A DNA stretch of 64,000 nucleotides from Mucilaginibacter sp. SMC90 (lineage in GTDB: Bacteria > Bacteroidota > Bacteroidia > Sphingobacteriales > Sphingobacteriaceae), in the NCBI RefSeq assembly GCF_022811725.1, contig NZ_CP094527.1, positions 310,001 through 374,000 of the forward strand. The letters are read 5' to 3'. The notes under the pieces are model-generated. The model had not been told where the DNA came from, ran no database searches, and saw only the letters and a program-made list of their open reading frames with translations. The position numbers and the translations under genes were made by a program. Below, in pieces: positions 44,243 to 53,671 of the stretch (position 1 is the stretch's first letter; the number at the start of each line of letters is the position of its first letter).

Positions 44243-45352
44243 TTAATTTAATATCAGGTCGCTGCGTAACGGGTAATGATCCGAAAGTTTCTTTTCAATC
44301 ACTTTATAATTAAAAACCGAGAACTGCGAACTGCTTAAAATATAATCTATCTGGTAATTGGGGAAGTCGCCATTATAAGTGCGTCCTAATCCCGAACCTT
44401 TTTCCCGGAATGAATTGTTTAGCCCTTTAGCCATTTCGTTAACCGCAAATGACGACGGAGTATCATTAAAATCACCCGCTATAATATAGGGGTAAGGGCA
44501 TTGGGCGGCATGTGCCTTTACTTTAAAAACCTGCTCTGCCCTTTTCATAAAAGCTATTTTAAGTTTGCTGCCAAGCCGTTTGGTTGATTTGATATCCGTT
44601 TTACCTTTTTTAGATACATTGTCGATATATTTATAATCATCCGGATCAAAATTGATGGATTGCAGGTGTACATTATAATATCTGAAAATTTTGTCGCCCT
44701 TTTTTATATCGGCATATAAACATTGGTTGCCCGATGTTTTGTCTGCTGCAAGCCGGATCATTCCTTTAGCTACGATGGGGTATTTTGAGAAAATAGCCAT
44801 GCCAATAGCTTCAAGGCTGTTAAAACTAAAAGGTTCAAAATAAAAATTGTTGCTCCCCAGTATCTTGCAGATGGAATCGCGCGTTTCATACGGACCTTTG
44901 TTACGCGTAAAAAACTCCTGGAAACCTATTACATCGGGCTGCTCGGTGTTAATGATGCTCAATATTTCTTGCTTTGTTGAAATATCGTTGCTGAAGCCAA
45001 AATGTTTAAAATTATGCACATTATAGGTCATCACATGCACAACGTTAAGCCCCGGGGGTACCGAAAAGCTTGATTTAAACCTGAACCCTATATTGCTGTT
45101 AAGTACTCCCCAACCCAGCAAAATGCTTAGCAGCGAAAGTAAAAACTGCCAGCGTTTACGCAGCAGCCAGTATAACATCATGATTGCGTTGAGCAATAAT
45201 ATTGGAGGATATGCAAGGCCAAAAAAAGCAAATAGCCAGTATTTACGCGGATCAACAAACGGCGCTAAATACCCGATAACTAAAGCAAAACATAAAAACA
45301 GGTTTACCCATAATAATATCCTGCCAAAAATACTTTGCTTTTTTTTAATCAT
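44243..45352 (-). CDS. Membrane-anchored endonuclease/exonuclease/phosphatase-family protein
   Basis: A 369-residue protein. Three N-terminal hydrophobic helices (about 10-110) anchor it; the catalytic EEP domain follows with MTYNVHNFKHFG, DVIGFQEFF, AGDFNDTPSS and SDHYPLRSDL. EEP enzymes hydrolyse phosphodiesters of DNA, lipids or inositol phosphates; the substrate here is unknown. Its ATG abuts the rhomboid stop codon, so it is the third member of a mutL-rhomboid-rhomboid-EEP operon common in Bacteroidota. Confidence 0.88.
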   Translation of the reverse strand: MIKKKQSIFGRILLWVNLFLCFALVIGYLAPFVDPRKYWLFAFFGLAYPPILLLNAIMMLYWLLRKRWQFLLSLLSILLGWGVLNSNIGFRFKSSFSVPPGLNVVHVMTYNVHNFKHFGFSNDISTKQEILSIINTEQPDVIGFQEFFTRNKGPYETRDSICKILGSNNFYFEPFSFNSLEAIGMAIFSKYPIVAKGMIRLAADKTSGNQCLYADIKKGDKIFRYYNVHLQSINFDPDDYKYIDNVSKKGKTDIKSTKRLGSKLKIAFMKRAEQVFKVKAHAAQCPYPYIIAGDFNDTPSSFAVNEMAKGLNNSFREKGSGLGRTYNGDFPNYQIDYILSSSQFSVFNYKVIEKKLSDHYPLRSDLILN

Positions 45353-46225
45353 TTAGTCCTGTTTGCTTGCGCGCGATAAAATTTCACGTTCCTGTTTACT
45401 TAGGCTATTGTATCCTGATTGCGATATTTTATCTAAAATACGGTCGATCTCTTCCTGACGCGGATAATCAGATGCGTTTTTCCCCATATTATTTGAAACT
45501 ACCTTTAACCGCGGTTTTGATTTAAATAACCCAGCTATGCCCCCTACCCAATCATGGCCCTTTTGCAGTTGCTTAATATAAACAAATCCCATCAAAGCAC
45601 CACCCAGGTGAGCAATTTCGCCGCCGGCATTTGCGCCTACTATACCCAAAAAATCAATTACAAGAATTACCAGTACAAGCCATTTTAATTTTACCGGGCC
45701 AAATAAAATTAAAGATATGGTGTAATCTGGCAGTAAGGTAGCCGTAGCTACTACAATGGCCATCACACTGGCCGATGCTCCAACTATAGTGCTATTCTGC
45801 GCCGCGTTAACGCTGGTAAATGCAGGTAGCAGGTTAAGGGCCAGCAGGTACAATAATGCACCGGCCAGGCCACCCATTAAATATAAGCCTATAGTTCGTT
45901 TGTTGCCAAGATACTCTTCAAAGATTTGCCCCATCCAATAAAGCCAAAGCATATTGAACAGGATGTGCAGTACGCCTGCGTGCATGAACATATAGGTTAA
46001 GGGCGTCCAGAAATGCTTAAGCAGGTCGGGCAGGTATGCCGGCATGTTCAGGTATTTATCGGCAAACAGATATATAGAACTGTTACCAAAGCCTCTGAAA
46101 AATTGCTCTAATACCGCCGGGATATTTATAGCCAGGTAAACTACAACATTAATGCCTATAAGCAGGTTAAGCTTATTGCCCGACCGAAGCATTTTGTACT
46201 GGATATTTTGCCAAAGGGTGCTCAT
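45353..46225 (-). CDS. Rhomboid-family intramembrane protease with C-terminal extension
   Basis: A 290-residue membrane protein with six helices in the core. Rhomboid landmarks are HAGVLHILFNMLWLYWMGQI (H and N of the oxyanion site), the nucleophile in VGASASVMAI and the catalytic His in EIAHLGGALMGF. A cytosolic tail of about 70 residues ends in LSKQEREILSRASKQ, a recurrent extension in Bacteroidota. It cleaves transmembrane segments of other proteins; the substrate is unknown. It lies between the second rhomboid and the EEP gene. Confidence 0.9.
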   Translation of the reverse strand: MSTLWQNIQYKMLRSGNKLNLLIGINVVVYLAINIPAVLEQFFRGFGNSSIYLFADKYLNMPAYLPDLLKHFWTPLTYMFMHAGVLHILFNMLWLYWMGQIFEEYLGNKRTIGLYLMGGLAGALLYLLALNLLPAFTSVNAAQNSTIVGASASVMAIVVATATLLPDYTISLILFGPVKLKWLVLVILVIDFLGIVGANAGGEIAHLGGALMGFVYIKQLQKGHDWVGGIAGLFKSKPRLKVVSNNMGKNASDYPRQEEIDRILDKISQSGYNSLSKQEREILSRASKQD

Positions 46226-46258
46226 AATAAAGCTGTATTACAAAGATAACTACTGTTA

Positions 46259-46972
46259 TTAATAAAAATTGTTTGGTCGTTGCAGTCGCCATATTTTTAA
46301 AATTATATAACCGAACAACGCTCCGCCAAGATGCGCAAAATGAGCTACTGAATCACCTTGAAACTGGCCAAAGCCATCAATAAGTTCTATCACGATATAT
46401 CCAGCAACAAGATACTTGGCCTTAACCGGAACTGGTATAAATAATACCATCATTTCCATATTCGGAAAAAGATATCCAAACGCAAGCAGTAAACCAAATA
46501 TAGCTCCGGATGCTCCTAAAATAGGCACCGTGTAAATTTCTTTGATTTTAGCCATGCCAGACATGCTTACATTTGCCACATCAGATCCTGATATGATAAA
46601 CGACCCAATTGCACCATGTACCTCAATTGCTTGCACCAGCATTTGCAAAACCAATGCTCCAATACCGGTTATAAAGTAATATTGAAGAAACCGCTTAGGC
46701 CCCATTGTATATTCAAGTATTGGCCCAAACATGAACAACGCAAACATGTTAAAGAAAATATGCGCGAGGCCGGCATGCATAAACATGTAGCTAACAACTT
46801 GCCATGGGTGGAAAAGTGGTGAGTTAAAATAAAATGCAGATAACCATTTTACCATATCAAACCCAACATAGCTTAATGTATAAGTGCCTATGAAGAATAT
46901 TACATTTATGATCAGCAGGTTTTTAACAACAGGTGTTAGGTTAGCAAAAGGTGATTGATTGTATCCGTTCAT
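46259..46972 (-). CDS. Rhomboid-family intramembrane protease
   Basis: A 237-residue membrane protein with the core rhomboid fold and no C-terminal extension. Key parts are MFMHAGLAHIFFNMFALFMF, the Ser nucleophile in ILGASGAIFGLLLAFG and the His in HFAHLGGALFGYI. It lies 18 bases downstream of mutL and 33 bases upstream of the second rhomboid gene, suggesting duplication followed by divergence within one operon. Confidence 0.9.
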   Translation of the reverse strand: MNGYNQSPFANLTPVVKNLLIINVIFFIGTYTLSYVGFDMVKWLSAFYFNSPLFHPWQVVSYMFMHAGLAHIFFNMFALFMFGPILEYTMGPKRFLQYYFITGIGALVLQMLVQAIEVHGAIGSFIISGSDVANVSMSGMAKIKEIYTVPILGASGAIFGLLLAFGYLFPNMEMMVLFIPVPVKAKYLVAGYIVIELIDGFGQFQGDSVAHFAHLGGALFGYIILKIWRLQRPNNFY

Positions 46973-46990
46973 ATATAGTTTAGCCTGGGG

Positions 46991-48850
46991 CTATTTTTCA
47001 AATCGTTCAACTAATTCGTTCATGGTAAAGGTACTGATTACGGGCTTACCATTCAATGCCTGGTTGGGTGATTCGCAAGCAAAAAGCTGGTCGATAAGCT
47101 GGTTCATTTCCTCCAGCGATAACTTTATTCCTGTTTTAATAGCCCCGTTTCTGGCCAGTGAGCGGGCAAGGTTATCACGTTTATCTAATTTAAGGATAGC
47201 CATATTGTTTTTAAAACCTTCCAGCAAATGTTCTAAAAGTTCATGCTCGCCAACATTGTTCAGTTCGGCAGGCACGCCTTCTACCACAACAGTATTTTTT
47301 CCAAACTCGCGGATATCAAAACCCAATGCCCTGATATCTGGCAAAAGTTCTCTCAATAACTCAAAGTCGCTGCCATTTAGTGTAACCGACTGCGGGAACA
47401 GGCTTTGCTGGCTTACTCCCGAATGATTTTGCAGTTGCAATAAAAAACGCTCATACAAAATGCGCTCATGTGCAGCCTGTTGGTTAATGAGCATAAACCC
47501 CGACTTGATCTGCGACAGGATAAACCTGTTGTGGATCTGAAATAATTGCCTTTCGCTTGGTTTGCTTACATCCTGCTCGTCGACCGCTATGGTTTTTTCC
47601 TCATGGATCTCATGCTGAAAAAGGGTTTCTTTTTTGCTGATTTCGTATAACGTATCCCAGTTTTGTGGGATAGAGTCTTTTTTGTAACCGCCGCTGTCCC
47701 TTAAAAACGGATGCTCCTGTTTTGGTCGTTCTTCTTTATTAGCAAACGGGTTAAAGTTTGGATTAAAGGAAATGGTAGGCGCAATGATTTCCTCCAATGG
47801 TTTGGGAGTGATCAGGTGTTCGATGCTGTTTTCCTGGTCAAAATCCAGGCTGGGCGTAATATTATATCTCCCTAACGACCGCTTAACGGCCGAACGGATA
47901 ATGGCATAGATAGCTTTTTCGTCCTGGTATTTGATCTCCGTTTTGGTAGGATGTACGTTAATATCGATCTTAGAAGGATCGATATCAATAAACAACACAT
48001 AAAACGGGAAACAATCATCGGGCAATAATTCCTCAAACGCGGTTGTTACAGCGTGGTTAAGATATGAATCACGGATAAAGCGGTTGTTTACAAAAAAGAA
48101 CTGCTCGCCGCGTGTTTTACGGGCAAACTCGGGCTTGCCTACAAAGCCGCGCAGTTTGATGATGGTAGTATCCTCCTCAACCGGAACAAGCCGCTGGTTA
48201 TAATTATTGCCAAACAGGTGTACTATGCGTTGTTTAAGCGTAGTACCTGGCAGGTGATATACCTCCTGGCTGTCATGGTGAAGGGTGAAAAAGATTTGTG
48301 GATTTGCCAGTGCCACGCGTTGAAACTCGTCAATAATATGACGCATCTCTACCGGGTTGCTTTTTAAAAAGTTACGGCGGGCGGGAGTGTTATAAAATAG
48401 ATTTTTAACAGCTATAGAGCTCCCTGTATTGGCCGAACACGGTTCTTGACTTATCACCTCCGAACCTTCTATAGTTATACAACTACCCAGTTCATCTTCA
48501 TGGCGGCGGGTTTTAAGCTCTACCTGGGCAATAGCGGCAATAGAAGCCATAGCTTCGCCCCTGAAACCCATGGTGCGGATGGCAAACAAATCGTCGGCCT
48601 TGCGTATTTTTGAGGTGGCATGGCGTTCAAAGCACATGCGTGCATCGGTAAGGCTCATGCCGCAGCCATTATCGATAACCTGGATCAGTGATTTACCGGC
48701 ATCTTTAATAATAAGCTGGATCTTGTCTGCACCTGCATCAATAGCGTTTTCAACCAATTCTTTTACTGCAGAGGCCGGTCGCTGAACTACTTCGCCTGCG
48801 GCAATCTGGTTGGCAACGGCATCCGGTAAAAGCTGAATAATGTCTGACAT
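46991..48850 (-). CDS. mutL: DNA mismatch repair protein MutL
   Basis: A 619-residue mismatch-repair matchmaker. The GHKL ATPase shows ELVENAIDAGADKIQ, IDNGCGM and RTMGFRGEAMASIAA. The C-terminal dimerisation domain starts near 430. The endonuclease metal-site motif, DQHAxxE in many bacterial MutLs, reads NQQAAHE here (residues 456-462), lacking the Asp and His. It starts the operon that continues with the rhomboids. Confidence 0.95.
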   Translation of the reverse strand: MSDIIQLLPDAVANQIAAGEVVQRPASAVKELVENAIDAGADKIQLIIKDAGKSLIQVIDNGCGMSLTDARMCFERHATSKIRKADDLFAIRTMGFRGEAMASIAAIAQVELKTRRHEDELGSCITIEGSEVISQEPCSANTGSSIAVKNLFYNTPARRNFLKSNPVEMRHIIDEFQRVALANPQIFFTLHHDSQEVYHLPGTTLKQRIVHLFGNNYNQRLVPVEEDTTIIKLRGFVGKPEFARKTRGEQFFFVNNRFIRDSYLNHAVTTAFEELLPDDCFPFYVLFIDIDPSKIDINVHPTKTEIKYQDEKAIYAIIRSAVKRSLGRYNITPSLDFDQENSIEHLITPKPLEEIIAPTISFNPNFNPFANKEERPKQEHPFLRDSGGYKKDSIPQNWDTLYEISKKETLFQHEIHEEKTIAVDEQDVSKPSERQLFQIHNRFILSQIKSGFMLINQQAAHERILYERFLLQLQNHSGVSQQSLFPQSVTLNGSDFELLRELLPDIRALGFDIREFGKNTVVVEGVPAELNNVGEHELLEHLLEGFKNNMAILKLDKRDNLARSLARNGAIKTGIKLSLEEMNQLIDQLFACESPNQALNGKPVISTFTMNELVERFEK

Positions 48851-48932
48851 TTAAAAAAAATTCCCTTCAATTTCTATTTCGATGCTAAATTAAATATTTG
48901 ATGGCATAACTTTATGATTTGATAGTTGTATA

Positions 48933-48940
48933 TACTTTTG
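48933..48940 (+). promoter_or_regulatory. Promoter -7 box for the amidohydrolase
   Basis: TACTTTTG matches the consensus, 37 bases before the ATG. A correctly spaced -33 element is not clear. Confidence 0.45.
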
Positions 48941-48977
48941 TAGCTTAATACAATTACAATAAACATACAATTATCTT

Positions 48978-50609
48978 ATGAAGAGACTATTGCCCGCGCT
49001 GCTATTACTGGCAGCGGCCTGCAAACAGAAGGAATACAATGCCGATATGGTGGTAAAAAATGCGGTTGTTTATACCGTAGACAGTAATTTTACTACAGCA
49101 AGCGCATTTGTAGTTAGCGGAGGAAAGATCCTTGCAGTAGGCAATGCCGATTCTCTTGAACAAAAATACAATGCCCGCGAAGTGGTTGATGCACAGGGGG
49201 CCGCAGTTTATCCGGGCTTTATTGATGCACACGCCCACTTTTATGAATATGGCATGGGCCTGCAAGAGGTAAACCTGGTTGGCACCCATAGCTGGCCCGA
49301 AATTATTGACTCAGTAAAAGCTTATGCAGACCGTAATACCGATGGCTGGATAATTGGTAATGGCTGGGATCAAAATGACTGGGCAAACAAACACTTTCCT
49401 GATAAGGCCAAGCTTGATTCATTATTTCCTGTGAGGCCGGTAATACTGAGCCGTGTTGATGGCCATGCCGCCATTGCTAACCAGGCTGCACTTAATATTG
49501 CAGGGGTTAAGCCCGGGCAAACCATTAACGGCGGCGAAATTGAAACCAGTAACGGAAAGCTTACAGGTATTTTGATTGATAACGCAGTAGGCATTGTTAC
49601 CCGTAAAATTCCTGAGCCTACAGCGGCCATGGTAGATACGGCCCTGCTCTCGGCACAAAAAAATTGTTTTGCCGTGGGTTTAACTACAATTGATGATTGC
49701 GGATTGCCTTACACCATGGTAAATACAATCAATGAATTGCAGCACAAAGGCGACCTGAAAATGCGCTTGTATGTGATGCTGGCCGACAGACAGGAAAACT
49801 ATGATTATCTTTTTAAACACGGCATTATTAAAACTCCGGGCTTAAATGTAAGGGCTTTCAAGGTTTATGCTGATGGTGCACTTGGTTCAAGGGGGGCGTG
49901 TTTGCTAAAACCCTATGCCGACTCGGCCAAATGGAATGGATTTTTGTTAAGCAATCCAAAGCATTTTGAAGAAATAGCACCCAAAATAGCAGCACATGGT
50001 TTCCAGATGTGTACCCATGCCATTGGCGATTCGGCAGTGCGGGTGATGCTTAAGGTTTATGCTGCTAACCTGAAAGGTAAAAATGATTTGAGATGGCGAA
50101 TTGAACATTCGCAAATAGTTTCTCCACAGGATATAGATAAGTTTGGCGAATACAGCATTATCCCATCGGTACAGCCTACACATGCAACATCAGATATGTA
50201 CTGGGCTGGCAAAAGGCTGGGAAGCGAACGGCTTAAAACTGCTTATGCCAATAAGCAATTGCTTAAACAAAACGGCTGGCTACCGCTGGGCACCGACTTT
50301 CCGGTTGAGAATATTAACCCGCTTTATACGTTTTATGCAGCGGTAGACCGTAAAGATCTGAATGGTTTTCCGCAAGGTGGTTTTCAGCCCGAAAATGCCT
50401 TAAGCAGGATTGAAGCCTTAAAGGGTATGACTATCTGGGCAGCCAAAGCCAACTTTGAAGAAAAAGAAAAGGGTAGCATTGAACCAGGAAAGTATGCCGA
50501 TTTTGTGATATTGGACAAGGATATCATGAAAGTAAAAGGTAGTGAGATCCCGGCAATCAAAGTGACAAAAACCTATATAAACGGAGTTAAAGTATATGAT
50601 AAAAAATAA
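48978..50609 (+). CDS. YtcJ-like amidohydrolase lipoprotein
   Basis: A 543-residue metal-dependent hydrolase. The N-terminus is a lipoprotein signal (MKRLLPALLLLAAACKQK, Cys15). Metal-site motifs include YPGFIDAHAHFYEYG, MCTHAIGDSAVRVML, WRIEHSQIVSPQD and LGTDFPVENINPLY. The YtcJ family hydrolyses amides or related bonds; the natural substrate is unknown. Its last 14 bases overlap the serine hydrolase gene, so the two are translationally coupled. Confidence 0.87.
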   Translation: MKRLLPALLLLAAACKQKEYNADMVVKNAVVYTVDSNFTTASAFVVSGGKILAVGNADSLEQKYNAREVVDAQGAAVYPGFIDAHAHFYEYGMGLQEVNLVGTHSWPEIIDSVKAYADRNTDGWIIGNGWDQNDWANKHFPDKAKLDSLFPVRPVILSRVDGHAAIANQAALNIAGVKPGQTINGGEIETSNGKLTGILIDNAVGIVTRKIPEPTAAMVDTALLSAQKNCFAVGLTTIDDCGLPYTMVNTINELQHKGDLKMRLYVMLADRQENYDYLFKHGIIKTPGLNVRAFKVYADGALGSRGACLLKPYADSAKWNGFLLSNPKHFEEIAPKIAAHGFQMCTHAIGDSAVRVMLKVYAANLKGKNDLRWRIEHSQIVSPQDIDKFGEYSIIPSVQPTHATSDMYWAGKRLGSERLKTAYANKQLLKQNGWLPLGTDFPVENINPLYTFYAAVDRKDLNGFPQGGFQPENALSRIEALKGMTIWAAKANFEEKEKGSIEPGKYADFVILDKDIMKVKGSEIPAIKVTKTYINGVKVYDKK

Positions 50610-52413
50610 ATGGGGCCGTGTTCCTTTAGTACTATTAGGGTTTGCATTATTTGATAACGCTTGTGCTCAAAACCCACCGTTAACGGGGCAGGCCTTCATT
50701 GCCGAAGAACGGCTGGTTGGTAACTCAACTGCGTTGCTTAATAATGCCTCATACCTGGTACCGCTGCAGAAACTGGAAGATTTAAAAATTGCCAGTGTGC
50801 ATTTCAGCAATCAATATGCTACTGTTTTTGATAGCCTTTTAAATAAATATAATAAGGTTGATTTGTATGATGGTATAACCTATTCGGGCAATAAAACACT
50901 GGCCAATCTTACTTCCGATCTGAAGTTTTATAATACCGTTATTGTACAGGTAAATGATGCGGATTTAAATAATCAGGACCTGGTAGATTTTATCAGCACC
51001 AATCAAAAAAGCAAAAACGTGATTGTGGCCGCTTTCGGCAATGGTTCGATGCTAAGTAAGCTTGATGTGGTCACTGCCCCCGTGATCTGGACCGAGCGGC
51101 TATCTGCAGTATCTGCCATGTATAGCGCCGAAGCTATATTTGGAGGGGTAGGTATATCGCAAAAATTAACCAAAAACTACAGTGCTGTTTATAAAACGGG
51201 GATGGGTTTTATTACTGATAAAACCCGTCTCCAATATACGGTACCTGAAGAAGCCGGCATTAACGCCGCCAACCTGCAGGGTATTGATAAAATAGCACAG
51301 GAAGCTATTCGCGAACATGCCACGCCGGGCTGCGTGGTATTGGTGGCTAAAGATGGCAAGGTGATATTTAATAAAGCCTATGGTTATCACACTTATGATA
51401 ATGTGATGCCCGATAAGCTTACCGATATTTTTGACCTTGCTTCCATGACCAAGGTATCAGCCACTACTATGGAGGCAATGCAGCTTACCGATCAGGGTAA
51501 GTTAAGCCTGGAGAAAACTCTTGGCGATTATATTCCACTGGCCCGTAAAAGCAACAAGAACGATATCCAGATCCGTGAAGTGTTACTGCACCAGGCGGGT
51601 TTGATCCCCGATATCCAATCGTTTGAAAAAGTAAAACCAGCAGATCATAGTACCGATTCATCGGCAGCGTACCCAACAAAAGTGTCCGACCATTATTATT
51701 TACGGAAAGACTACTATAAAGATGTAATGTTCCCCGAAATGCTGAGCTCTCCGTTGAAAACACGGGGACAATATGTGTACAGCGATGTAAGCATGTTGTT
51801 TATGCAGGAGGTGGTTGAGAATATTACCGCTGTGCCACTCAATACCTATGTACAACAGCATTTTTATACCCCGCTGGGGATGCAAACTGCAGGCTTTTTG
51901 CCCTTGTACCGCTTTACACCTGATAGAATAATACCAACCGAAAATGACAAAGAATACCGCATGTCATTGCTTGATGGTTATGTGCATGACCCAACATCGG
52001 CACTTTTAGGCGGAGTAGCCGGGCACGCCGGATTATTTGCCAGCGCCAATGATGTAGCTATCCTGTATCAAATGGTTTTAAACCGCGGCAGCTATGGCGG
52101 CACTCAATATTTTAAGCCGGAGGTGGTTGATCTGTTCACTTCAAAACAATCGCCGGTAAGTCGCCGTGGATTGGGATTTGACCGTTGGGACCCGATAGCC
52201 GACAGGCATTACCCCTCAAAACTGGCATCTGATCAAACTTATGGACACACAGGTTTTACAGGCACCTGTATCTGGGTCGATCCGAAATATAACCTGGTTT
52301 ATATATTCCTGTCAAACAGGGTAAACCCATCTGTAGGCAGTAAATTAGGTAGCCTTAACATCAGGCCAAGGATTCAGGATGTGGTTTATGAGGCAATAGC
52401 GAAAGGTTTGTAA
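50596..52413 (+). CDS. Serine hydrolase (beta-lactamase/DD-peptidase fold) with a GH3 C-domain-like N-terminal part
   Basis: A 605-residue exported protein (MIKNKWGRVPLVLLGFALF, then DNACAQ). Residues of about 30-210 look like the C-terminal domain of GH3 beta-N-acetylglucosaminidases (LLNNASYLVPLQKLEDLKIA, NVIVAAFGNGS). From about 225 the serine hydrolase begins: SxxK is S283-M-T-K286 in DLASMTKVSATTM, the second motif is YSDV (395-398), and YGHTGFTGTC is the third. The GH3 catalytic barrel that normally precedes these domains in the fused family is missing. It probably acts on cell-wall peptides or esters. Confidence 0.82.
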   Translation: MIKNKWGRVPLVLLGFALFDNACAQNPPLTGQAFIAEERLVGNSTALLNNASYLVPLQKLEDLKIASVHFSNQYATVFDSLLNKYNKVDLYDGITYSGNKTLANLTSDLKFYNTVIVQVNDADLNNQDLVDFISTNQKSKNVIVAAFGNGSMLSKLDVVTAPVIWTERLSAVSAMYSAEAIFGGVGISQKLTKNYSAVYKTGMGFITDKTRLQYTVPEEAGINAANLQGIDKIAQEAIREHATPGCVVLVAKDGKVIFNKAYGYHTYDNVMPDKLTDIFDLASMTKVSATTMEAMQLTDQGKLSLEKTLGDYIPLARKSNKNDIQIREVLLHQAGLIPDIQSFEKVKPADHSTDSSAAYPTKVSDHYYLRKDYYKDVMFPEMLSSPLKTRGQYVYSDVSMLFMQEVVENITAVPLNTYVQQHFYTPLGMQTAGFLPLYRFTPDRIIPTENDKEYRMSLLDGYVHDPTSALLGGVAGHAGLFASANDVAILYQMVLNRGSYGGTQYFKPEVVDLFTSKQSPVSRRGLGFDRWDPIADRHYPSKLASDQTYGHTGFTGTCIWVDPKYNLVYIFLSNRVNPSVGSKLGSLNIRPRIQDVVYEAIAKGL

Positions 52414-52451
52414 GAAGCTGTTTAAAAACGGCAGATGCAAATAGAATTAAT

Positions 52452-52554
52452 AAAGCGTCATTGCGAGGTACGAAGCAATCCCCAATAAGCAGAGCAGCTA
52501 TGCAGGTTCGCTCTGTAAAGTCGGGGATTGCTTCGTACCTCGCAATGACGCTTT
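52452..52554. repeat. Interspersed repeat family A, copy 4 (perfect palindrome)
   Basis: The 32-base arms 52452-52483 and 52523-52554 are exact reverse complements. The outer part matches copy 3 (CGTCATTGCGAGGTACGAAG), and the loop shares TTCGCTCTGTAAAGTC. Confidence 0.9.
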
Positions 52555-52614
52555 TGTTTTTTGGAAGCATAGTTGTCAGGCATCAATAGCGGATGTTTTA
52601 TACTATTGGGCACT

Positions 52615-52734
52615 ATTCCCTCAGCTACCGCAAGCGTCCTCGCTTGTGGGTAACATGCTAAGTTCTGCAGATTGTTGTTCATCAATACCTGAACGGAGGC
52701 CACAAGTGAGGACACTTGCGGCAGCGATGGGAAT
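52615..52734. repeat. Long imperfect inverted repeat with GTCCTC core
   Basis: Arms 52615-52649 and 52700-52734 pair at 29 of 35 positions; the best part is CCGCAAGCGTCCTCGCTTGTGG and its near-complement. The GTGTCCTCAC core of the right arm is also found in the element at 40431-40675. It lies about 67 bases before the AraC gene. Confidence 0.7.
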
Positions 52735-52800
52735 ATCTGAAATAAAAACCCTAAATTTATCTAATTCCGAAATCGAACATCCGAATTCCCAAATCAAGAG

Positions 52801-53607
52801 ATGCGCTATTTCACTATCCAGCCACCGGCCGAGCTGAAACCTTATGTAAGATTTTACTGGGTGCTTGAGCATGAGCTGGGGCCTGATGAACCGGCATATA
52901 TTTACCGCTCTGTAGCCGATGGCTGTACCGAAATGGTGTTTCACTACCGGTCGGCATTTGATGAGTTGGACAATAAAACCGGGCAAAACGCGGGCCCGTC
53001 GGGCATCCAGTTTCAAACCACGCAATACCGGCGTTTTATTACGACACGAAGCTTTGGGATTTTTGGCGCTTATGTCTATCCGTTTGCTGTTCCCTGCTTC
53101 TTTAATATAGCAAGCAGCCAAACCAGTAATCTGGCGTTTGATTTTGATACCTTCTTGAACCGGCCAGGTCGTGAGCTGGAAGAACAGATCATGCTGGCTG
53201 CCGATAATGATGAACGCGCGGAAATACTTTCTGCATTTTTAATTGCCCGGTTGCGTCAAAATGAATTGAAACATCAGTCTATAGCGATAGCGATCAGGGA
53301 TGTGATCCACAATAAGCAATACAAAACAGTTGCGCAACTGGCTGATACCTATAATTTATCTGCAAGGCAGTTTGACCGAAAGTTCAAGGAGTACGCAGGT
53401 TTCAGCCCCAAAACCTATATGCGGCTTACGCGCCTGCAGGATGCGCTGAGGCAATACAATACCAATAAAACATTAACCCAGATAGCGTTAGAGTGCGGTT
53501 ACTATGATCAGTCGCATTTTATTCATGATGTAAAGGAATTTACGGGCTACCATCCGGGTTTTTATTTTTCGGGAAAAGCCGAAGGGACGGAGTACCGGAA
53601 TACATAA
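52801..53607 (+). CDS. AraC-family transcriptional regulator
   Basis: A 268-residue DNA-binding regulator. An N-terminal cupin-like sensor domain (FTIQPPAELKPYVRFYWVLE, typical of DUF6597) is followed by the AraC double helix-turn-helix (VAQLADTYNLSARQFDRKFK and LTQIALECGYYDQSHFIHDV). The last helix is adjacent to TGYHPGFYF, the usual C-terminal phrase. It is the first gene of a group of same-strand genes (glyoxalase, hydrolase, Crp, epimerase), though each has its own spacing. The effector and targets are unknown. Confidence 0.9.
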   Translation: MRYFTIQPPAELKPYVRFYWVLEHELGPDEPAYIYRSVADGCTEMVFHYRSAFDELDNKTGQNAGPSGIQFQTTQYRRFITTRSFGIFGAYVYPFAVPCFFNIASSQTSNLAFDFDTFLNRPGRELEEQIMLAADNDERAEILSAFLIARLRQNELKHQSIAIAIRDVIHNKQYKTVAQLADTYNLSARQFDRKFKEYAGFSPKTYMRLTRLQDALRQYNTNKTLTQIALECGYYDQSHFIHDVKEFTGYHPGFYFSGKAEGTEYRNT

Positions 53608-53644
53608 TGTCTGGTTTTTACAATTTTGCAAATGGCGGGATACC

Positions 53645-53652
53645 TAATTTTG
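53645..53652 (+). promoter_or_regulatory. Promoter -7 box for the VOC protein
   Basis: TAATTTTG matches the consensus, ending 20 bases before the ATG at 53672. The -33 element is not obvious. Confidence 0.5.
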
Positions 53653-53671
53653 AGCAAAACATCAATAAGCT

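Noticed and set aside
52646..52837. A 63-codon frame before the AraC gene
   Set aside because: It covers the inverted repeat and the start of the regulator in another frame.
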